From Paenibacillus prosopidis (GTDB taxonomy: Bacteria; Bacillota; Bacilli; Paenibacillales; Paenibacillaceae): a stretch of 64,000 nucleotides of DNA. Where the stretch lies: contig NZ_QPJD01000017.1 in NCBI RefSeq assembly GCF_003337375.1, positions 1 to 64,000 on the forward strand. The letters run 5' to 3'. Positions 58,310 to 64,000 of this stretch are shown piece after piece; position 1 is the first letter of the stretch, and every line of letters begins with the position of its first letter. The notes under the pieces are model-generated. The model worked only from the letters and a program-made list of their open reading frames with translations, had not been told where the DNA came from and did no database searches. The position numbers and the translations under genes are program-made.

Positions 58310-59170
58310 ATGGATATCCGTAAAGTCACGGTGCTGGGTGCAGGTCAAATGGGCAGCGGCATCGCCCAGACGTTCTTGCAAAGCGGTTTTACCGTAACGC
58401 TATACGATATTGATCAAGAGGCTGTTAATCGCGGATTTTCCGCTATCGGCACAGCTCTTACGCGTCTCGTAAACAAGGGACGTATGACTGAAGAACAGAA
58501 ATCGCTGGTTTTACAAAACATCACTCTTTCAACGAACTTGGAGAATGCCAGCGATTCGGATCTGGTAATCGAAGCGGCACCCGAAAAGATGGAAACGAAG
58601 AAGACATTATTTAAAGCTTTGGAGCGGATCTGCATGCCGCAAACCATTATGGCGACGAACACTTCCTCACTGTCTATAACGGAAATAGCAGCGGTGACAA
58701 ACCGGCCAGAGCAAGTAATCGGCATGCATTTTATGAACCCTGTGCCCGTTATGCCGCTTGTTGAGATCATTCGGGGCCTTGCGACCTCGGACGGTACGGC
58801 AGACTGCATCAGGACACTGGCGCAAGCACTTGGAAAAACTCCGGTAGAGGTTCGGGATTTTCCGGGATTCGTGTCTAATCGCATCTTGATGCCGATGATT
58901 AATGAAGCGATATACACCGTATATGAAGGGGTTGCCGTGCCGGAGGCGGTGGATCAGGTGATGAAGCTCGGGATGAACCATCCGATGGGACCGCTCGCCC
59001 TCGCAGATTTCATTGGACTTGATACTTGTTTGGCGATAATGGAAACGCTGCATCAAGGCTTCGGCGATTCGAAATACCGGCCTTGTCCGTTATTACGCAA
59101 CTATGTAAAGGCCGGCTGGCTGGGGCGCAAGACGGGTCGGGGCTTTTATATTTATGAAGGACGGGGGTAG
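58310..59170 (+). CDS. mmgB: 3-hydroxybutyryl-CoA dehydrogenase
   Basis: This 286-residue enzyme oxidises 3-hydroxyacyl-CoA with NAD(P)+. It has [10 protein letters not shown] (residues 10-19), S-S-L-S-I-T-E-I-A with the catalytic serine, H-F-M-N-P-V-P-V-M (catalytic His, about 138), and [16 protein letters not shown] near the C-terminus. ATG at 58310 follows GGGGTGG; the frame extends to 58286 within mmgA. Order mmgA-mmgB-mmgC is as in B. subtilis. Confidence 0.94.
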   Translation: MDIRKVTVLGAGQMGSGIAQTFLQSGFTVTLYDIDQEAVNRGFSAIGTALTRLVNKGRMTEEQKSLVLQNITLSTNLENASDSDLVIEAAPEKMETKKTLFKALERICMPQTIMATNTSSLSITEIAAVTNRPEQVIGMHFMNPVPVMPLVEIIRGLATSDGTADCIRTLAQALGKTPVEVRDFPGFVSNRILMPMINEAIYTVYEGVAVPEAVDQVMKLGMNHPMGPLALADFIGLDTCLAIMETLHQGFGDSKYRPCPLLRNYVKAGWLGRKTGRGFYIYEGRG

Positions 59171-59194
59171 ATTACCGGAAAGGAGTGCCTGACG

Positions 59195-60337
59195 GTGGAG
59201 CTCCGGTATACGAAGGAACAAGAAGAGCTGCAGAAGGCGGTTCGATATTTTGCGGAAACGGAGATTGCCCCTATCGTGCCCAAGATGGAACGGAGTGACG
59301 AGTTTCCGATTGCGATTGTGAAGCGAATGGCGAAGCTGGGACTGATGGGGATTCCCGTACCGAAACAATGGGGCGGAGCTGGAGCCGATTTTATATCCTA
59401 TATCATTGCCATTAACGAGATCTCCAAAGTCAGCGCCGCAGTAGGGGTTATCCTGTCCGTTCACACGTCAGTCGGCACTTTTCCGATTCTGTACTATGGA
59501 AATGACGAGCAGCGGATGAAATATGTCCGCAAACTGGCTGCAGGGGAAGGTTTAGGCGCTTTCGCGTTAACGGAGCCTCATGCCGGATCGGATGCAGCCT
59601 CGTTACGAACGTCAGCCATAATCGAAGGGGACCACTATATATTGAACGGGTCGAAAATATTCATTACGAATGCCGGAGCTGCAGATATCTATGTCACATT
59701 TGCTGTTACAGACTCTACAAGAGGACCGGGCGGAATTACCGCGTTTATTATAGAAAGTAATACACCGGGTTTGCGAATCGGAAGAAAGGAAAAGAAAATG
59801 GGCCTTCATGGGTCTAATACTTGCGAATTGAGTTTTGATCAGCTGAAAATTCCGGTTACGCAGAGACTGGGTGAAGAAGGCGAAGGCTTCTCGATTGCTA
59901 AAGGTTCTCTAGACGGCGGCCGAATCGGCATTGGGGCTCAAGCACTCGGGATTGCTCAAGCAGCGCTGCATATGCTGGAAAGCCGATTGAACCCGCGTAC
60001 GGCCAGAACCCTGAAACTTCGCGGCAAGCTGCTGCCGCATCACGCACGTCTTGCTGAATTGACTTCCCGGGTGGAAGCGGCGAGGCTGCTTGTCTATCGT
60101 GCCGCCTTTCTGCGGCAGGAAGGTCTGCCCTGTACCAAGGAGGCTTCTATAGCAAAAATGTTTGCGTCCGATACTGCGGTTGAGGTGGCCGGAGCAGCGG
60201 TTCATTTGTTCGGAACGGAAGGGTGTACGAAGGAGCTTTCGGTAGAACGGCTGTTTCGCGATGCCAAGGTAACTCAAATTTATGAAGGAACGAATGAAAT
60301 TCACCGGATTGTGATTGGGAGCCAGTTGCTCAAATAA
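59195..60337 (+). CDS. mmgC: Acyl-CoA dehydrogenase
   Basis: This 380-residue dehydrogenase has the catalytic glutamate in [10 protein letters not shown] (about 361) and [13 protein letters not shown] near 120. GTG start after AAAGGAGTGCC. One oddity: the segment normally R-x-Q-F-G-x-x-I-x-x-x-Q-x-x-x-F-K, which contacts FAD across subunits, here reads [12 protein letters not shown], although the segment length is the same. This may be a compensated frameshift or true divergence; activity is therefore uncertain. Confidence 0.9.
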   Translation: MELRYTKEQEELQKAVRYFAETEIAPIVPKMERSDEFPIAIVKRMAKLGLMGIPVPKQWGGAGADFISYIIAINEISKVSAAVGVILSVHTSVGTFPILYYGNDEQRMKYVRKLAAGEGLGAFALTEPHAGSDAASLRTSAIIEGDHYILNGSKIFITNAGAADIYVTFAVTDSTRGPGGITAFIIESNTPGLRIGRKEKKMGLHGSNTCELSFDQLKIPVTQRLGEEGEGFSIAKGSLDGGRIGIGAQALGIAQAALHMLESRLNPRTARTLKLRGKLLPHHARLAELTSRVEAARLLVYRAAFLRQEGLPCTKEASIAKMFASDTAVEVAGAAVHLFGTEGCTKELSVERLFRDAKVTQIYEGTNEIHRIVIGSQLLK

Positions 60338-60366
60338 GTGATTCCAATATAAAAGGCGGTGGCAGA

Positions 60367-61254
60367 ATGGCTGATTCTCCCGGATGGCGTCTGCGTCAGG
60401 CGCTTAGAGTCGAGAAGCCTCTGCAGGTAGCGGGTGCAATTAATGCTTATACAGCCATGATGGCGGAGCGGGTAGGCTTTCGCGCTTTGTACGTATCAGG
60501 AGCCGGAGTTGCGAATGCTTCCTTCGGACTGCCTGACCTCGGGATTACAACGTTAAACGATTGTCTAGAGGAGGTTCACCGAATATCGGGCGTGACGGAG
60601 CTGCCGCTGCTCGTTGATGCCGATACGGGGTTTGGTGGAGCCTTTCAAATCGCGCGCATGATCAGGCAGATGAGCCGCGCAGGCGCAGCCGGCGTTCACA
60701 TTGAGGATCAGGTGATGGCCAAAAGATGCGGGCATCGGCCGAATAAAGCGATTGTCAGTAAAGGGGAAATGGTTGATCGGATTAAAGCAGCGGCAGACGC
60801 AAGGGAGGATTCTCATTTTGTCATTATGGCCCGCACCGATGCGTTAGCAGTCGAGGGTTTGGAGGCTGCGATTGAAAGGGCATGCGCTTGCGTTGAAGCG
60901 GGTGCAGATATGATTTTTCCGGAAGCCTTAACCAGTCTCGAAGATTACAGAAGATTTGCCGATGCGGTGAATGTACCGGTGCTGGCGAACATAACCGAAT
61001 TCGGGAAAACGCCTTTATTTACGCTTGAGGAGCTCAGAAATGCGGACGTAAGCCTGGCGCTTTATCCTTTATCGGCTTTCCGGGCTATGTGTGCGGCTGC
61101 CTTGCAGGTTTACCAGACGATCCGGCTGGAAGGAACGCAAAAAAACGTTGTCGGGCTCATGCAGACCCGGGAGGAGCTTTATGATTTTCTTCAGTATCAC
61201 GGCTATGAACAAAAGCTTGATCAGCTGTTCGGAGCAGAGGGGGGAGATTCGTAA
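60367..61254 (+). CDS. prpB: 2-methylisocitrate lyase
   Basis: This 295-residue isocitrate-lyase superfamily enzyme cleaves 2-methylisocitrate to pyruvate and succinate in the methylcitrate cycle. It has the metal-binding D84-A-D86-T-G-F-G-G block, catalytic Cys121 in K-R-C-G-H, I-M-A-R-T-D-A and P-E-A-L-T (about 183). The B. subtilis counterpart is mmgF/yqiQ. Its stop immediately precedes the methylcitrate synthase start. Confidence 0.93.
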   Translation: MADSPGWRLRQALRVEKPLQVAGAINAYTAMMAERVGFRALYVSGAGVANASFGLPDLGITTLNDCLEEVHRISGVTELPLLVDADTGFGGAFQIARMIRQMSRAGAAGVHIEDQVMAKRCGHRPNKAIVSKGEMVDRIKAAADAREDSHFVIMARTDALAVEGLEAAIERACACVEAGADMIFPEALTSLEDYRRFADAVNVPVLANITEFGKTPLFTLEELRNADVSLALYPLSAFRAMCAAALQVYQTIRLEGTQKNVVGLMQTREELYDFLQYHGYEQKLDQLFGAEGGDS

Positions 61255-62376
61255 ATGGCGGGTAAAAAAACCGGCGGGCTTGCCGAAGTTATTGCCGGGC
61301 AAACGGCGATTTCCACGGTAGGCAAGGAAGGCAAAGGCCTGACTTACCGCGGCTACTCTATTGATGATCTGGCTCAATTCGGTTCTTTCGAAGAAACAGC
61401 TTATTTGCTCATATACGGGAAACTGCCGAGTCAAACAGAATTGAACCAATATAAGCAAAAGCTTTCGGGTTTAAGAAAGCTGCCGGACGGCTTACGGACG
61501 ATACTGGAGCAGCTATCCGGAAGTACACATCCGATGGACATTTTGCGTACCGGCATTTCTGCCTTTTCTGCGTTCGAACCGGAAGCTTTAGACCGTGATC
61601 AATATGATATTGCCGATAGATTATTAGCAAGCTGTGCCTCTATCTTATTGTACTGGCATCATTATCATACGAGCGGAACAAGGATAGATACGGAGACGGA
61701 TAGTGAAAGTATTGCAGGACATTTTCTGGAGCTGCTGCATGGGCGGAAGCCAAGCGGGCTTCATGAGAAGGCGCTTGACGTTTCCCTCATTTTATATGCG
61801 GAGCATGAGTTCAATGCATCTACGTTTGCGGCCCGCGTTACGGCGTCCACGCTCTCCGACTTTTATTCGGCCATTACGACCGGGATAGGCACGCTGCGCG
61901 GACCACTGCACGGCGGAGCGAACGAAGCGGCTATGGAGCTGATCGAGGCTTTTGAAGGTCCAAATGAAGCGGAGAACGGGATTTTGCAAATGCTGGCACA
62001 GAAAAAATTGATCATGGGCTTTGGCCATCGGGTCTATTCGGTTTCCGATCCGAGATCCGACATCATTAAGAAGTGGTCGAGAACACTTTCTGAAGCAGCC
62101 GGCGAAATGAAGCTCTATGACATTTCCGAGCGAATTGAGCAAATCATGCTGCGGGAGAAAAAGCTGTTTGCGAACTTGGATTTTTACAGTGCGTCGGCCT
62201 ATCGGTTACTGGGGATTCCGACTCCTTTGTTTACGCCCATATTCGTCATTTCACGAACAAGCGGGTGGGCAGCGCATATCATCGAGCAGCGTGCCGGCAA
62301 CCGGCTGATTCGGCCGAATGCCGATTACTCCGGTCCCGATCTAAAGTCTTGGCCTGCAATCAGAAGCCGTTCCTGA
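61255..62376 (+). CDS. mmgD: 2-methylcitrate synthase / citrate synthase family
   Basis: This 373-residue citrate synthase-like enzyme condenses propionyl-CoA (or acetyl-CoA) with oxaloacetate. Active-site histidines are in G-P-L-H-G-G-A (about 222) and G-F-G-H-R-V-Y (about 261), and the aspartate in N-L-D-F-Y-S-A (about 311). ATG at 61255 follows GGGGGGAGATTCGTAA with no gap after prpB. Position within the prpB-prpC-prpD order favours methylcitrate synthase; it could serve both reactions, as MmgD does. Confidence 0.93.
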   Translation: MAGKKTGGLAEVIAGQTAISTVGKEGKGLTYRGYSIDDLAQFGSFEETAYLLIYGKLPSQTELNQYKQKLSGLRKLPDGLRTILEQLSGSTHPMDILRTGISAFSAFEPEALDRDQYDIADRLLASCASILLYWHHYHTSGTRIDTETDSESIAGHFLELLHGRKPSGLHEKALDVSLILYAEHEFNASTFAARVTASTLSDFYSAITTGIGTLRGPLHGGANEAAMELIEAFEGPNEAENGILQMLAQKKLIMGFGHRVYSVSDPRSDIIKKWSRTLSEAAGEMKLYDISERIEQIMLREKKLFANLDFYSASAYRLLGIPTPLFTPIFVISRTSGWAAHIIEQRAGNRLIRPNADYSGPDLKSWPAIRSRS

Positions 62377-62397
62377 CAATGAAGGGAGGTAGTTACA

Positions 62398-63840
62398 TTG
62401 TCCACCCACATCAGCAACGTCCGGCCGGATCCCGACCAAGTTCTTGTAGATATATCCGAATACGTTGCGGATTATACGATCGAGAGCCCGGAGGCTTATG
62501 AGACGGCAAGGTTCTGCTTGATGGATACGCTGGGCTGCGGCCTGCTTGCGCTTCGCTATCCTGAATGCACCAAGCTTCTCGGGCCGGTCGTGCCGGGTAC
62601 GATTGTTCCTGACGGCGCAAGGGTGCCCGGCACTTCGTTTCAGACGGATCCGGTAACAGCAGCTTTCAATATAGGCTGTATGATTCGCTGGCTTGATTAT
62701 AACGATACTTGGCTTGCCTCAGAGTGGGGACATCCGTCCGACAATTTGGGAGGTATTCTTGCTACAGCTGACTATATAAGCAGAAAAAACAGCAAAGAAG
62801 GCAAATCGCCATTTACAATGAGGGATTTGTTGACCGCCATGATCAAAGCACATGAAATCCAAGGGGTCATCGCGCTCGAAAACAGTTTTAATCGTGTAGG
62901 ACTCGATCATGTCATTCTGGTGAAGGTCGCTTCAACGGCAGTTGTAACAGCATTGCTTGGCGGCACAAAGGAAGAAATCATTCATGCCGTATCCAATGCC
63001 TGGATTGACGGTCATCCGCTTCGTACCTACCGGCATTCGCCTAATACGGGTTCGCGGAAGTCATGGGCTGCAGGCGATGCGACGAGCCGTGCCGTTCGGC
63101 TCTCACTAATGGCGGTAAGGGGGGAAATGGGTTATCCTTCCGCTTTAACGACGCCGGCATGGGGGTTTTATGACGTCTTATTTAAAGGCAAGCCTTTGAT
63201 CTTCAAGCGTCGTTTAGAAGCCTATGTCATGGAAAATGTGCTGTTTAAAATATCGTATCCGGCGGAATTCCATGGCCAAACGGCTGTCGAATGTGCGATG
63301 CTGCTTCACCCTAGAATCAAAGACAGGCTGGACGATATCGATAAAATCGTACTCACGACGCACGAGTCCGCCTTACGTATCATCGACAAGACGGGGCCGC
63401 TTCATAATCCGGCCGATCGTGACCACTGTCTTCAATACATGGTGGCAATCGGACTCCTCTTCGGCACGCTGACTGCCGATCATTACGAAGATGCGGCCGC
63501 GCAGGATCCGCGGATCGATAACTTGCGGCAAAGGATGATTGCCGTTGAAGAGAATAGATATTCGCATGACTACCTCGATGAAAATAAACGTTCGATCGCA
63601 AATAGCATCCAAGTGTTTTTCAAGGACGGGACCGTAACGGATAAAGTGGAAGTCGAGTATCCTATTGGGCATCGGAGAAGACGCAATGAGGCCATTCCTC
63701 TTCTGGAACAAAAATTCGAGTCGAATCTTAGGAGCCGGTTTCCAGATAAGCAAGTGAAGGCCATATTGAAACTTTGCCGTGATCAGGAAGTGCTGGAGCG
63801 GACTTCGGTTCATCAATTCGTGGATCTGTTTATCATTTAA
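62398..63840 (+). CDS. mmgE: 2-methylcitrate dehydratase, MmgE/PrpD family
   Basis: This 480-residue protein carries the MmgE/PrpD signature blocks [20 protein letters not shown] (about 97-105), W-G-H-P-S-D-N-L-G (about 109-117), and the K-S-W-A-A-G-D-A region. It dehydrates 2-methylcitrate to methylaconitate in propionate catabolism. The TTG start follows GGGAGGTAGTTACA. Length is normal for PrpD. The three methylcitrate enzymes are therefore complete and adjacent. Confidence 0.93.
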   Translation: MSTHISNVRPDPDQVLVDISEYVADYTIESPEAYETARFCLMDTLGCGLLALRYPECTKLLGPVVPGTIVPDGARVPGTSFQTDPVTAAFNIGCMIRWLDYNDTWLASEWGHPSDNLGGILATADYISRKNSKEGKSPFTMRDLLTAMIKAHEIQGVIALENSFNRVGLDHVILVKVASTAVVTALLGGTKEEIIHAVSNAWIDGHPLRTYRHSPNTGSRKSWAAGDATSRAVRLSLMAVRGEMGYPSALTTPAWGFYDVLFKGKPLIFKRRLEAYVMENVLFKISYPAEFHGQTAVECAMLLHPRIKDRLDDIDKIVLTTHESALRIIDKTGPLHNPADRDHCLQYMVAIGLLFGTLTADHYEDAAAQDPRIDNLRQRMIAVEENRYSHDYLDENKRSIANSIQVFFKDGTVTDKVEVEYPIGHRRRRNEAIPLLEQKFESNLRSRFPDKQVKAILKLCRDQEVLERTSVHQFVDLFII

Positions 63841-63865
63841 GCTTCGGCCAAAGGTGGGGATTACC

Positions 63866-64000
63866 GTGACGATTCATAAAATCCCGAGGCATCATCAGCT
63901 AGGTTTAACGGATGAGCAGGCATTGGAGATGTATGAGTACATGCTGTTAGCCAGAAGGTTTGACGAACGCGCCATCCTGCTGCAGCGCGCAGGGAAAATC
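63866..64000 (+). CDS. 2-oxo acid dehydrogenase E1 component, alpha subunit (5' part)
   Basis: A GTG at 63866 after AAGGTGGGGA opens a frame of 45 codons that runs off the window. It contains L-T-D-E-Q-A-L-E-M-Y-E-Y-M-L-L-A-R-R-F-D-E-R-A, the conserved start of the thiamine-diphosphate-dependent E1-alpha family (pyruvate, branched-chain or acetoin dehydrogenase). The E1-beta and E2 genes would be expected next. Position after the methylcitrate genes suggests a branched-chain or pyruvate-type complex feeding the same pathway. Confidence 0.75.
   Translation, partial: MTIHKIPRHHQLGLTDEQALEMYEYMLLARRFDERAILLQRAGKI

Noticed and set aside
1-64000. CRISPR arrays, tRNA or rRNA genes, complete insertion sequences, prophage
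   Set aside because: None seen: no regularly spaced repeats, no cloverleaf-like segments noticed, no intact transposase or phage structural genes.

Overview
The window looks like chromosome from a spore-forming, low-to-mid GC Bacillales member, most probably Paenibacillus or a close relative. The pointers are consensus AGGAGG-type ribosome sites with frequent GTG/TTG starts, CotF-type coat proteins, a YesN-like AraC regulator, a copper-amine-oxidase stalk-domain protein, an mmg (mother-cell) acyl-CoA/methylcitrate operon, and ycgRQ and nasBC homologues. This is inference from gene content; no rRNA or tRNA is present to settle it.

Layout. 1-1488: 3' end of a group II intron, a DUF2975/XRE pair, and intergenic sequence with a transposase-like remnant. 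1489-3666: an N-terminally short, GC-rich glucan phosphorylase. 3826-18216: a flavodoxin-fold quinone reductase, then a carbohydrate/sugar-acid region (ROK, GntR and AraC regulators, RraA-like protein, ATPase-less CUT1 ABC importer, mannonate dehydratase, enolase-superfamily dehydratase, two SDRs) interrupted by a secreted RCC1-repeat protein. 18442-21743: LysR regulator and metE. 22145-33513: housekeeping and stress genes (SH3/glucosaminidase, DNA glycosylase, ECF sigma/anti-sigma/secreted protein operon, trhO, LysR with divergent aroC, a hydroxyacid dehydrogenase, a molybdopterin oxidoreductase).

33602-34778: a purine-type riboswitch with an enlarged P2 loop and an overlapping terminator, upstream of a DMT/EamA transporter. 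35019-38190: a flavin oxidoreductase followed by five genes matching the B. subtilis yraG-yraF-adhB-yraE-yraD order (spore coat). 38287-43425: ClpP paralogue, ECF-like sigma factor, two 10-codon ORFs with strong ribosome sites, a terminator/antiterminator RNA, a CD3324-type protein, and a zinc-ribbon ABC transporter coupled to DUF1854. 43697-48019: small membrane ORF, hydrolase, a holin-like type I toxin with a predicted antisense RNA, phosphatase, nitroreductase, SDR-like protein. 48248-53807: moeA-nasB-nasC (molybdenum cofactor and assimilatory nitrate reductase). 53950-55772: ycgR-ycgQ. 55969-64000: acyl-CoA dehydrogenase, mmgA, mmgB, mmgC, methylisocitrate lyase, methylcitrate synthase, PrpD, and the start of an E1-alpha gene cut by the window edge.

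The observations most worth following are the variant purine riboswitch before an exporter (33661-33790), the leader-peptide/attenuator arrangement before the CD3324-ABC-DUF1854 operon (39878-40445), and the complete-looking type I toxin-antitoxin locus (45379-45710).
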